A stretch of DNA of 32,907 nt from DATIXJ01 sp035518715. Lineage in GTDB: Bacteria > Bacteroidota > Ignavibacteria > UBA10030 > SZUA-254. This document shows, piece after piece, positions 15,177 to 25,900 of the stretch. The DNA lies in NCBI GenBank assembly GCA_035518715.1, contig DATIXJ010000100.1, forward strand, positions 1 through 32,907, read 5' to 3'. The translations under genes were made by a program, and so were the position numbers. Numbering within the stretch: position 1 is the stretch's first letter; each line of letters starts with the position of its first letter. The notes below the pieces were generated by a model. It made no database searches. It worked only from the letters and a program-made list of their open reading frames with translations, and was not told the DNA's origin.

Positions 15177-17306
15177 CTACTTTACGAGGACCATCCTCCG
15201 GACCTGCGTGTATGATTTGCCCGCGGGGCCAATGGCGGTAGCTTCCAGACGGTAAACATAGACTCCGCTCGCCATCTTCCCTCCATCCCACACTGCCGAT
15301 TTGTGCCCGGGTTGCTGGATGCCATCGACGAGCGTCGCTACCAGCTGTCCGAGAATATTATAAACCTTCAGAGAGACGCGGCTTGCTGCAGGCAGGTCGT
15401 AGCCGATTGTTGACACCGGGTTGAACGGATTCGGATAATTTTGTTCGAGCCGGTATGCATCCGGGACTGTACCGAAGGAGCCCCTGACATCCGTGATCTG
15501 CGAGTAGGAACGCCGCCAGACCCCCATAAGAAATGTCCCCGCAAGCAAATCAGTCCCGCCGGAACCATTTGGTACCGCCGCAAGTGATTGAATGTACGGC
15601 CAGAAGATACTGAGGAACGTGGGCATGCCCGTGCTGATCGGTGCCCAGCTTGCTCCTCTGTTTGAACTATAATAGAGTCCGAACACGGTTCCCGCAACAA
15701 GACCACTATCAACCGTTACGAGATTGTTGATCGAGGTATTCGACAGCCCGGTGTTCCCCGGATTCCAGGAAGTCCCGTTGTCCGTTGAGCGGTAAATACC
15801 ATTTGTGGTCCCTGCGATAAGATCCGTACCGATGAAGGCGACGGAGGTTACCGTCGCGCCTGCCAGACCTGCGCCGATCGGCGTCCACGATGAGCCGTCG
15901 TTCGTGGAAAAATACATTCCGCTGCCCCCGGCGTAGAGATCCGATCCTGAATAGGCGATCGTGTTCATCTCGGAACTCGTCATGCCGGTACCTTTCAGAT
16001 TCCAGGTTGCACCGGTATCGGTCGTGAGAAACACGCCTTGATCCGTTGCAGCAAAGACCATAGAACCCTTGACTGCAAATTGTTTGATCGTGCTTCCCGA
16101 CGGTATGCCGTTGCTCATCGACATCCAGCTTCCTCCGTTGTTTGTCAAGATCTGCGCCTCCTGGAATACGCCCGCGAACAGGATTCCGCCGCTAAATGCA
16201 AGGGCATTCACGGGAAAATTTGCAAGGCCATTGTTCATCGGATTCCAGCTTGTGCCATTATCCGTTGACCGATAGACGCCGTTCTCGTTCGTGCCGGCAT
16301 AGAGATCATATCCCCCGGAGCCGTTGGAGTGATAGGCAAGTGAGAGGATTTGTGTGCCGATCACACCATGATCGGATTTCGACCAGGTGACACCGTGATC
16401 GGTGGAGATGTAGACGCCCGCCGGGTAGGTGGCTGCTCCCGCGAATATTGTTCCGCCGTTTATCGCGAGGGAGTTCACAAGTACTTCCTTAACCCCCGTA
16501 TCGGCCGCCGCCCAGCTCAGTCCGTCGTCTGTCGACTTCAGAATGCCGAAACCGCTCGCAAAGAGATTTGACCCGTCGATGAGAAGAGACGTGGTGACGC
16601 TCGGATCTGTCATCGCCCAGTGGGCACCATTGTCGGTGGAACGGAAGATCCCGCCGAGCGTGCCGGCAAGGAGAGTAGTGCCCTTCAGGACCAGCGAGCG
16701 AACCGTCGTGTTGGTAAGGCCTGTATCGGCGGGATACCAGTGACCCCCGTTATTCGTCGACTGAAAGATGCCCGACCCCTCGGTTCCGGAGAACAACGTT
16801 CCGCCATTAACGACAAAGGTATTGACCTGAACAGATCCAAGCCCGGAATCGATTCTCGTCCAGCTTGAACCAGATCCTGTGGAATGCAACGCACCGCCTG
16901 CAGTTCCTGCATAGATGTCATTCCCGTTGACGAGAATGCCGGTTGCATCCGAGCCGTTCACCGAGGTCCAGTTCGTACCGTTATCTGTTGACAGAAAAAT
17001 CCCGGAAACTGTTGTCGCAAAGATATCGGTGCCCTTCGCGGCAAACGCATTCGCGCCGGCGTACGTGCCGATGAACATGAGTCCCGACGAGACAGCAGTC
17101 CATGTTGCACCGTTATCGGTCGACCGGAAGTTACCCCCACCCTGCGTTCCGGCAAAGACCACCGGCCCACCGGTTGCCGTCGGGTTCACGGCGACCGCGT
17201 TGACCGGTCCGCCGAACGGACCGCTTTCCTGAATCCATTGGGATGGAGAAATGGTTGGTAAGAAGAGGATCAAAGCTGACAACAAAGAACAAGGGACAAA
17301 TCTCAT
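15177..17306 (-). CDS. T9SS-targeted Asp-box (BNR-like) repeat protein
   Basis: 709 residues from ATG at 17306, preceded by AGGAG at a 6-base spacing; the frame is open further up to 17405, but the proposed promoter lies there. A signal peptide covers about 1-22. Thirteen copies of an Asp-box-like motif (RSTDNGATW, LSTDNGTNW, HSTGSGSSW and so on) recur about every 40-50 residues with LFAGT/DLYAGT strands, as in sialidase or Ycf48-type beta-propellers; two seven-bladed propellers would fit. The last 85 or so residues (NYPNPFNPVSTIGYDLP, VYNILGQLVATLV, SGVYVYRLEA) are a T9SS type A sorting domain, so the protein should cross the outer membrane and be released or attached to the surface. No sialidase catalytic residues were identified; it may bind ligands rather than cleave them. 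Confidence 0.88.
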   Translation of the reverse strand: MRFVPCSLLSALILFLPTISPSQWIQESGPFGGPVNAVAVNPTATGGPVVFAGTQGGGNFRSTDNGATWTAVSSGLMFIGTYAGANAFAAKGTDIFATTVSGIFLSTDNGTNWTSVNGSDATGILVNGNDIYAGTAGGALHSTGSGSSWTRIDSGLGSVQVNTFVVNGGTLFSGTEGSGIFQSTNNGGHWYPADTGLTNTTVRSLVLKGTTLLAGTLGGIFRSTDNGAHWAMTDPSVTTSLLIDGSNLFASGFGILKSTDDGLSWAAADTGVKEVLVNSLAINGGTIFAGAATYPAGVYISTDHGVTWSKSDHGVIGTQILSLAYHSNGSGGYDLYAGTNENGVYRSTDNGTSWNPMNNGLANFPVNALAFSGGILFAGVFQEAQILTNNGGSWMSMSNGIPSGSTIKQFAVKGSMVFAATDQGVFLTTDTGATWNLKGTGMTSSEMNTIAYSGSDLYAGGSGMYFSTNDGSSWTPIGAGLAGATVTSVAFIGTDLIAGTTNGIYRSTDNGTSWNPGNTGLSNTSINNLVTVDSGLVAGTVFGLYYSSNRGASWAPISTGMPTFLSIFWPYIQSLAAVPNGSGGTDLLAGTFLMGVWRRSYSQITDVRGSFGTVPDAYRLEQNYPNPFNPVSTIGYDLPAASRVSLKVYNILGQLVATLVDGIQQPGHKSAVWDGGKMASGVYVYRLEATAIGPAGKSYTQVRRMVLVK

Positions 17307-17394
17307 AACGGACTCCTGATGAGTATGGTGGATGTCATCGTATCTGGCGGAACGATTGTCCGCGGGAGCCGTGATCGGCTCCGAAGTGATGAGT

Positions 17395-17425
17395 CCAAGA
17401 TACACAGGAAATCCCCGCGCGTCAA
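17395..17425 (-). promoter_or_regulatory. Bacteroidetes-type promoter for the Asp-box T9SS gene
   Basis: On the minus strand TTG (17423-17425) is followed by 20 bases and TATCTTGG (17395-17402), which matches five of the six fixed positions of TAnnTTTG. It places a start near 17388 and a leader of about 80 bases before the ATG at 17306. Confidence 0.45.
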
Positions 17426-17650
17426 GTTAACAGATTCACAACGTGAGTTGGGATGATAAGACCAGCCGGCCCTGATGGTCAGGTGCTCAGAAGATTCTCG
17501 CCAGCAGTTCGGCCTAATTCTCCCCGGTTTCCGTAACGATGCTCCAAGAGTTTTACAAGTTCTTGACACTCCTGTGACATCTCGACGAGAACATTTTCCT
17601 ATCTCTCAAATAGACAGTGTGTAAAGTCGAATGAAAAGGAGGAAATCGCC

Positions 17651-18676
17651 ATGAAAACACGTGTTGGGATGATTGCAGGTCTCTCTGCATGCTTCCTGCT
17701 CCTTCTCTCTTGCAGCCGGGAGCCGGAACCATCCAATCCGCTTGTTCCGATGATCAAGGCATCTAAGGACACCGTGAGGGTAGACACCACGAAGGATACG
17801 ATCGTCATGAAGAGGACGGATCTCTCGCCCGTTCTGAAAAGCCAGATGGTTGCAGCGTCATGTTACCGTTCTGTCAGCGGCTCCACTGCAGACCGGGTTG
17901 CACCACTGCTCCTGGCACTTGGAGGAGACGAGCTGGATCTCTCGGTGTTTCAAAACTTCTCATTTTCATTCAATCATGGCGTTTATGAAGCCGCCTACGG
18001 CGAGCAACGGATACGGGCAGTCTTCTATTTTGCAGAACAGTTCGGAAGCTTCAGAAGCGGAGACACCATTCCGTACCACCTTTTTGCGATCGATTCGTAC
18101 GTCCGGAATATTACTCTCACCTGGACCGGGGTGCATTACGATCACGGTCCGCTCTTTAACCTCATTACCGGGACATTACGTTTCAACGGCCTGAATCCGG
18201 TCATCACCATCGGGGCTGAAAAGTTGCTGTTCAGCATGGAATGCCATGCCTTTGAGCGCATTCATGAACCTGGCAGCATACCCGACACGCTGAATCTTTC
18301 TATCCATACAAGAAAGGCCAATGTCCAGGATTTTGCCGATCAGTTGGCAACCAGCGGTGTCATGTTCGACATCGATTCGACATCCTATGCAAGTCCGTTT
18401 TACGGGAGCAATGCACGGATCGACTCTTCGCTCGTGACCGTGAGGAAACAGGATGAAAAGTATTCCGTCGACGGAGAGCTCTCCGGCCGGATGCAGCACA
18501 ACGGTACGGTGTATTACTTCGATGGGAGGTATTCGAGCAATGGAGAGACTACATTCGATTTCTATCTGGATCATCCGGTGCCGGTCTTTGTGGGAACCTC
18601 GTATGAAGTGGGTGATTTGCAGTCAGGGATCTTCAGATATGCAAGCGGGGACACTCTTCAGTTCCAGCTTCCGTGA
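17651..18676 (+). CDS. Lipoprotein of unknown function
   Basis: 341 residues. The ATG has a strong ribosome site (AGGAGG, 8 bases upstream). The signal ends in LLLLSC, a lipobox, so the Cys at about 21 should be lipidated. A Pro/Thr/Asp-rich linker (about 22-55) precedes a beta-rich body with alternating hydrophobic and aromatic residues, for example FSFSFNHGVYEAAYG and GRMQHNGTVYYFDGRYSS. I do not recognise a family. It stands alone between a divergent T9SS gene and a long gene-free region. A TTGACA at 17563-17568 could be a -35 element but lacks a good -10 partner at the usual distance. Confidence 0.8.
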   Translation: MKTRVGMIAGLSACFLLLLSCSREPEPSNPLVPMIKASKDTVRVDTTKDTIVMKRTDLSPVLKSQMVAASCYRSVSGSTADRVAPLLLALGGDELDLSVFQNFSFSFNHGVYEAAYGEQRIRAVFYFAEQFGSFRSGDTIPYHLFAIDSYVRNITLTWTGVHYDHGPLFNLITGTLRFNGLNPVITIGAEKLLFSMECHAFERIHEPGSIPDTLNLSIHTRKANVQDFADQLATSGVMFDIDSTSYASPFYGSNARIDSSLVTVRKQDEKYSVDGELSGRMQHNGTVYYFDGRYSSNGETTFDFYLDHPVPVFVGTSYEVGDLQSGIFRYASGDTLQFQLP

Positions 18677-18870
18677 TGGAATGCCTCCGGAGAAATCCTC
18701 AGGCGATGAAGTCAGTGCAGAATTATCAAACATGCATATATTCGAGACGGGAATGAATTCAAGGATCTCCATGCAGGAATTTGCGAATATGCATTCCGCC
18801 CTTGCGACCTTCATGTGCGTTTGGGCGGCGAAATTTAATTGGGGTAAATCCGGTAAAGGGGAAATTATTT
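18677..18870. other. Gene-free stretch after the lipoprotein gene
   Basis: No coding frame with a ribosome site is seen. TGCATATATTCG (18733-18744) and CGAATATGCA (18784-18793) are inverted copies differing by a 2-base insertion and could form a long imperfect hairpin after the lipoprotein gene; there is no T-run, so I do not call it a terminator. Confidence 0.5.
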
Positions 18871-18902
18871 CTTGACATTCCGCTCCATTTTCGATAGCTT
18901 TA
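18871..18902 (+). promoter_or_regulatory. Strong Bacteroidetes-type promoter
   Basis: TTG (18872-18874, within a full TTGACA) is followed by 20 bases and TAGCTTTA (18895-18902). This matches the -7 consensus TAnnTTTG at every fixed position but the last. Read as a sigma-70 promoter, TTGACA and TAGCTT are 17 bases apart. It faces right, toward 450 bases without a gene and then the exported-protein operon at 19356. Confidence 0.55.
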
Positions 18903-19355
18903 TACAATTCCTACTTCCGGGCGGTTGCTCTGGTTTCCGGTTTTGATTTCAGGCACGTGCGCACAGAAACCCCTCTTCAAAAGCCAGAGCTCTTCTCGAA
19001 GATTTGTAATCTGGCCGCACCGAGATTTCGCCCAACGGCGTTGGTGGTCAATCACGATTCCATTTGAAATTGTTTGATGATCAGTCAGACAATTTCCGGG
19101 TTCTTTGAGCATGTTCGTTCATTCATTGTTCAACTCCACATCCGAAAATTCCGGGCTGCCGTTCAGGCAATCTGCATCTCACTTCAGCTCCCGGTTACGG
19201 CGCCCCGTATTCGAACGCATAGGATGGCGTTCGCGTAGACCGTTACCGCAAACGGAATTTGTAATCTCTTCTGGTCTCTTCTTCACCCGCAATAAGCTTC
19301 CAATCGAATTTCCTGAAATTCCTCATTCAACAGTTATTTTCTAAAGGCAGATACC
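18903..19355 (+). other. Candidate structured leader or non-coding RNA region
   Basis: No protein is supported here (two short open frames, one per strand, have no ribosome site or familiar sequence). Possible stems read along the plus strand: GCTCTGGTTT (18927-18936) with AAAAGCCAGAGC (18979-18990), about ten pairs with a G-U and an inner GGTTT/AAACC; GAAATTGT (19066-19073) with ACAATTTC (19089-19096); CGAACGC with GCGTTCG (19212-19233); and CCGTT with AACGG (19240-19255), followed by AATTT. I checked for the hallmark segments of tRNA, tmRNA, RNase P RNA and SRP RNA and found none. It could be a long 5' leader of the operon starting at 19356 or an independent small RNA. Confidence 0.35.
19306..19321. 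promoter_or_regulatory. Palindrome just upstream of the exported-protein operon
   Basis: GAATTTC and GAAATTC are perfect 7-base arms around CT, 34 bases before the ATG at 19356. It could be an operator or a small hairpin in the leader. It resembles in size and base content, but not in sequence, the palindrome at 3559-3576. Confidence 0.3.
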
Positions 19356-19877
19356 ATGCAAACACTTTCGCGCATCATGCTCACGCTGCTCATTCTTGTC
19401 ATTCTTCTGTTCTCGCCGGGTATAGTCAGCGCACAGTATAGCGCACCGAAAACGGAAGACATGACGAAACAATCCGACCTAGTGGTCTCCGGAAAGGTCG
19501 CCGGTCGAATTTCCGAATGGACCCCGAAGCACGACAGAATTCAGACACGCATCACGCTCGCCGTTGATCAGGCGATGAAGGGAAGCGCTCCCGGCTCAGC
19601 CATCACCATTGTCGTCCCCGGCGGCGAAGTCGATGGCGTGGGAGAATGGTACAGCCATTCCGTCGCATTCCAGGAGAATGAGAACGTCGTTGTGTTCGCC
19701 AAACGGGACAACGGAAATGCGTACCGCGTCGTCGGCGGTGAAGCAGGAAAGATTTCCGTGAAGCAGGACGAGAAGACGGGGAAGAAGTTCATTCCGAACA
19801 TCGGTTCCCTGGAAGAGTTTTCCAAGAATATCTCTCGCATTGCGACCGCCCAAAGCGGCGGGCAACCCAAAAATTGA
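19356..19877 (+). CDS. Small exported protein preceding the large T9SS protease-like protein
   Basis: 173 residues with a signal peptide ending near IVSAQYS (about residue 26). The mature part is a single domain: SDLVVSGKVAGRISEW, ITLAVDQAMKGSAPGSAITIVVPGGEVDGVGEW, an ENVVVFAKRD strand and YRVVGGEAGKISVKQD. I have seen this pattern of unnamed proteins (LVV-G-V, KG, V-PGG, VVGG-GK) encoded next to secreted matrixin-like peptidases, and the same holds here: the next gene starts 63 bases later and contains a metallopeptidase motif. The two probably share a transcript. A role as a partner or inhibitor of the peptidase is a guess from position only. Confidence 0.8.
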   Translation: MQTLSRIMLTLLILVILLFSPGIVSAQYSAPKTEDMTKQSDLVVSGKVAGRISEWTPKHDRIQTRITLAVDQAMKGSAPGSAITIVVPGGEVDGVGEWYSHSVAFQENENVVVFAKRDNGNAYRVVGGEAGKISVKQDEKTGKKFIPNIGSLEEFSKNISRIATAQSGGQPKN

Positions 19878-19940
19878 CGACAACTTCGTCGACATCAACA
19901 ATTCCCTCGTGATCAAAACAATTATTACTCCGGTGAGATT

Positions 19941-22900
19941 ATGAACAAAATCGTACGCGTTCTTTCCGTCATCCTCTTTTCGATCCCGCTGCAACTCTTC
20001 GCGCAAACGGGACAAACCATAGTTCCGTACAGGTCAACAGGATATCTGTACCAATTCGTCAAGGTGGGCTCGTCCTCAGAAACGAACCTGAGCTACAAGA
20101 GCCCGACAGCTTCCGAAAGCGGGTACTCGACGGGCAATGCGGCATTCGGGACACTCAATCCGAAATCCGGCACCACGTGTCCGCTCAATGATACGGTGCA
20201 CATCAAAACGATCTGGCAATCCTCCACCGACGTCATACTCCGAAAGCACATTTCCCTTCCGAGCGGAGCGCGAAATGTCAAGGTTTACATCGGAAGCGAC
20301 AATGATGTGCGTGCATTTTTCAACGGCTACGACATCAGCAAGGGTGAGAAGGAACGAAGCACGTGTGCCACGGAAAACGGCGACTTCGTCTTCTCAGTCC
20401 CCGATTCCGTCGTCAAGAACGGAGACAACGTTCTGGCCGTCTGGGGAGAGTGGTGCAGTTCCAAAAACTATCTTGACTGCAAAGTTGTCGGCGACGTCTC
20501 AGTCACTCTCACTGCTTCGGCAGGTCCCAATGGAACGATCACCCCGAGCGGTTCCGTTTCCGCCGCACCGGGTTCTAACGTTACCTTCACCATGAACGCG
20601 AATACCGGCTATCATGTACAGACACTCACCATCGACGGCACGCCCACAACCGTAGCAACGTCTTCTTCGACTCCATCGACACTGAGCTACACGTTTCCTT
20701 CGGTATCGGCGAACCATTCCATCAGCGTGACATTCGCGCTCAACACCTATACAATCGCAGCGAGTGCCGGAGCCAACGGTTCGATTTCGCCAAGCGGATC
20801 TGTGGTCGTAAACTACGGTGCCACTCAGCCGTTCAACTTTGCCCCCTCGATCGGTTATCATGTCGACAGCGTTATCGTGGATGGAATCCGGCAGACAACG
20901 TCATCGAGCTACACATTTTCGAACGATACTGCCAACCATTCTCTTCGCGTAACATTTGCCATCAACCAGTATACGATAACGGCTTCATCCGGAGCGAACG
21001 GTTCAATCTCTCCCAGCGGATCCGTTGTGGTGAACTACGGCTCAAGCCAGGCGTTCAACTTCACTCCGTCAACCGGTTATCATGTCGACAGCGTTATCGT
21101 GGATGGAATCCGGCAGACAACGTCATCCAGTTACGCATTTACCAACGATACTTCCAGTCATTCCATTCGAGTGACATTTGCCATCAACCAATATACAATC
21201 ACTGCGTCATCCGGCACGAATGGATCGATCTCGCCAAATGGGTCCGTCATCGTCAACTATGGTGCGACCCAGCAATTCAATTTCACTCCATCGACGGGAT
21301 ATCATGTCGATAGCGTTATCGTGGATGGAGTGCGTCAGACCTCAACCCCAGGCTATACATTCGTCAATGACACTTCGAGCCACACGATCCGAGTAACGTT
21401 CGCCATCAATCAGTACACCATTTCTGCGTCAGCGGGAAGCAACGGCACAATTTCACCAACCGGAACGGTGATTGTCAACTATGGCGGGACCCAGGCATTC
21501 ACCTTTACTCCCTCTACCGGATATCACGTGGATAGCGTCACAGTCGACGGCGTTTTACAGTCGAGTGCTCCGGACTACACATTCACCAACGATACTTCGA
21601 ACCACAGCGTCCGGGTAACCTTCGCGATCAATCAGTTCACGATCACGGCTTCTTCCGGACCGAACGGCACCGTTCCGCCAAGCGGACCGCTCGTCGTGAA
21701 TTATGGATCCACGACTACGTATACTATTCAGGCCAATCCTTCCTTTCATGTCGATACGCTTTGGGTGGATAACACCGCCACACGCGTCGCAACATCTCCC
21801 TCGACGCCGGCGCAGATAACGTACACTTTCCAGAACGATACCTCGAGCCACACGATCAGCGCTTCGTTTGCACTCAACCAATACACTCTTGCCGTAACTG
21901 TAGATACCTATCCTCCGTCAGGTAACAGCTCCGTCGGCTCGGTGGGGATAGTTCCCCTGCGGAGTCTTTACAACGCCGGGGACAGTGTCACACTAACCGC
22001 GTTCGCGACGAAGGGGTATCATCTTGTTCAGTGGGTTCTTCCCGACAGCACAACGTCTTCGGTTAATCCCATGACTGTGGCAATGAATGCGAACAAAACG
22101 TTCACAGCCCTGTTTGCTGGAAACGTCCTGCAGAATATTGTCGTCAACACGCTCCTTGACGATACCATTCCGAACAACGGGCTTCTCTCGCTGCGCGAAG
22201 CGATCTCCATCGCTAATGGCAATCCGGGAGGGGATTCGATTTCATACGATATTGTCTCCGGCAGTACCCCGGGATCGAAGATTATCGTTTTGAATCGCCC
22301 CTTGCCGACGTTAAACAATCCGATTGTACTCGACTTCAGCTCATTGCTCGACAGTTCCGGGAACCCGAAGATCACGCTGCAGCCGGCTTACAATACCGGC
22401 ACATATCCCGGAAGCAACGGCATCGAGCTTTCGCGCACGTTTCTGCCGTGGGGATATACTCCCGGAGGCAGCATCATTCGCGGATTGATCATCACGGGAT
22501 TCCCCGGTTCGGGCATAGTTCTCCGCACCGACAGCAACGTCGTACAGCAGAACATCATCTTCCAGAATGGAGGACACGGGATAGCGATTATCGACGGCAA
22601 CGGAAATCTTATCGGCAATCCTCCCGATACTTCGACGAAGAATCGGGGAAATGCAATTTATGCGAACGGAATGGATGGAATTGTCGTCCAGGAACTCAGC
22701 TCGTCGGATACCATTCCACCTCCTGCAGGAAACACCATCCTGGGAAACTCCATTCACTCCAATGGTCTGCTTGGCATTGACCTCGGCGGTGACGGAGTAA
22801 CAGCGAACAAATACCAGGGTGGTCCGACGAATCCGCTGGTGCGACCCAATGTTCCAAACGCCGTAAACTTCGGCGTGAATTACCCGACCATCAACATTGC

Positions 22901-25900
22901 GGCAGCCGGAGCGGCTAACTCGGCGCTCGTCGAGGGATACGTTCTGAGCTGGCGGAATACACCATTCCGGATTGAAGTCTATCTCAACGACACTTCGAAC
23001 GCCTCGGGCTACGGAGAAGGGAAGACGCTCATCGGAACGACGAATGTCATCACAAGCCCTGACTCCGCGTACGCGTGGTTTACGGTCACTTCAAGCACCG
23101 CACTTCAGCCAGGGCAGTTTGTGACCGCCACGGCGACTGATGCGTCGGGGAATACTTCAGAGTTTGCAGCCGACTTCCCCGTGGGCCTGGATACACGAAT
23201 TATCCAGGCAAATCAGTATGTGATCAACAGGACCCTCTCCGGCATCCCGCTCCACTGGCCGGATGGGAAGGGAACATACTCCTTTGCCAACAGTGTTCTC
23301 AATAGCGGATTTGCGGCTTCGATCGAGAGCTCGTTCGTGGCCTGGAACTATCAGGCAACCCATCCCGACAAGACGCCCATTCTCTCGTACACGAAAGTCC
23401 CGCCGGTCACACAGACGGAACAGTGGGGAGGATATCCCGACGGGGTCAACAACGTTGTCTGGGTTTCCAACAACTGGGAATCCGTGACGGGCGCGACTTC
23501 GGCAGTCATTGCCGTAACGAGGGTACGATACAACGCGTACACGGGCGAAATGACCGACGTCGATGTCGCCATCAACGCCCAGGATTTCACATTCGGCGAT
23601 GCGACCGATACCTCTGCCCCGGCCGGTATCAAGGATATGCGGGACGTGGCAACCCATGAGGTCGGACACTTCGGCGGGCTTGGCGATATTTATGTCCCGG
23701 GTTATGTCGGATGGGACATCCGCATGGGATCGAACAACGATTCGCTGACGATGTACGGGATCATCCGGGACAACGAGACGATCAAGAGGACGCTTGAAGC
23801 CGGAGACATCAACGGGATTAATTACACGTATTCCCATGTTGCCAAAAGCGCACTCGATCTTGTTGTTCTCATCGACGGATCGACAACGTTCAACAACACG
23901 TACGACGGATTCAATCCTTCGAAGAACAGTGCATCTGAGCTGGTACAGCGCCTCCGGCCGACAGACCGAATCACTGTCATCAAACTTCCCGACACGGTAG
24001 TCGTACCGCTGACGAAGATCGATTCGACGAATGTTACGAGCGTGCTCAATGCTATTTCAAATATCACCGTCGGCGGAGCTTCGAATCTTGGGGCCGGACT
24101 GCAGCAAGGATTGAATCAGCTTAATGTCGTCAACCCGGGCCGTCAGGCAATGATTCTGTTCAGCGCCGATGAGGCAGTCGGCTCACCGACAGCTATGAGC
24201 GTCGTCCCGACATTGAGAGCGCAGAATATCCCCCTCTTCACGTTCGGCTTCTCGGGAAGCAGCGGGCAAGCTCTCGGCAGTACGCTTGCGGATACGACCG
24301 GCGGCGGGTACTACCTCGTTGCAGACACAACAGTCGCACCCGCGACACTTCAGATCTGGAACACGCTGACCGGAACACAACTTACTGCTGACACGGGAGT
24401 CTTCGCCGGACAGACGGGGATCCAGTGGCAGGGCGGTATTCAGTGGCAGGGCGGCATTCAGTGGCAGGGCGGCATTCAATGGCAGGGTGCCATCGACCCT
24501 GGTACAACCACGGCACTCCCGGGAATCCAATGGCAGGGAAGCACTTTCGTCCTTTTCCTTATTCCTCCGGGATATCCGGTACCCACGGGAACGACGGACT
24601 CCATCACGACGCCAAGCTATGTCGTCTATCCCGGTCATCTCCCTCCCGGCGCAAAATATTATCAGGGATCGACGTACGCGTTCTACACGATCCCGAATCC
24701 CGCTCCCGGAAACTGGACCTTTGTTCCCATCGGAGCCAACACGACTCCGCCTCCGCCAAAGCCGGAGCCAGTCACTCTGAATCTCCTTGCGTCGACGGAC
24801 GTGGTTCTTGCGCTGTCGTTTTCGGGAAGCTCATTCAATCCCGGCAATCCGGTACAATTTCAAGCAGCACTTTCCGAAGGCGGCTCGATCATCGGCAGCC
24901 AGCACCTCTCGGGCGGGCAACCGATAACGAACGCCACCGTAACCGCAAGCGTCACTCCGCCCGGAGGCGGCACACCGGTGACGATCACTCTTACGAACTC
25001 AGGGAACGGAATTTATAACGGAACATTTTCGGCAACCTCCCTCCCCGGCACGTACGATTTCAAGATTCATGCCACCGGGACAACACCGACGCTCCCTCTG
25101 GGCTTCAACAGGTTCAGCGAGCAATCCATATTTGTCTCGCCGGTTTATAACAACGCCGTTATCTTTGCAAGCGACAGCACGATTATCTCCGACAGCGTGC
25201 AGATTTCATCCGGCGATATCCTGGTGAACCGAAAATCCAATCCGGGCGATCCGGGCGCCGAGCTTACGCTGGGAGCTGGGGATAGGACCCCGACGGGGTT
25301 CAATCTCAAGGCCGATCGGGTAAAGATCGGCAAGGGAACGGTTGTGGGCGGAAATGTCTATGACAATCAGCTCACCAACAAAGGCGTGATCAATGGTTCC
25401 CAGATCTCGCCGTTGACCTTGCCGCTCGGCCAGTTCCCGCCGTTCATCACTGCCGACAGCACTGCGGATACCGCAGCAGCCTGGACAATCGTCGCGGGCA
25501 GGTCCGACACATTGAAACCCGGCACGTACGGCAACCTTGTTCTTCTGCCCACGGCAAGGCTCACACTGGTCTCGGGTATCTATCAGTTCCATTATGTCTG
25601 GCCGATGCTCGGATCGAAACTGCTGTTCGGAGGTCAGGGCCAGGTTCAGCTGCGCTTACGATGCGGCCTCAGTGTCGGGGTCGGGGCATACGTTGGTCCC
25701 GCGCCGGGAAGCCTGCTCACGCCATCGAACATCGTCATCTATATTGCCTCGAACGACTTCAAGAGCGGTTTCCCGCATGCTGCAGAAATTGGTCTTCTTG
25801 CAACGGTGGCGGCTAACATTTACGCGCCGAACGGGACCATCATGCTTAACCAGGGAGCCAGTGTCACGGGTGCGTTCTATGCAAAGGTTGTCAGGGCGGC

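Noticed and set aside
18733..18793. Inverted repeat as transposon ends
   Set aside because: The arms are short and imperfect, enclose only about 40 bases and have no target duplication.
18900..19344. Two open frames of 70-79 codons in the gene-free region
   Set aside because: No ribosome site, no familiar sequence, and they overlap predicted stems.
20502..21878. Regular repeats that might be taken for a CRISPR array
   Set aside because: The units are 222 bases, contiguous and in frame within one protein; there are no unique spacers.
24417..24539. Short tandem repeat considered as plasmid iterons
   Set aside because: It lies in frame inside a long secreted protein and encodes GIQWQG; no replication gene is nearby.
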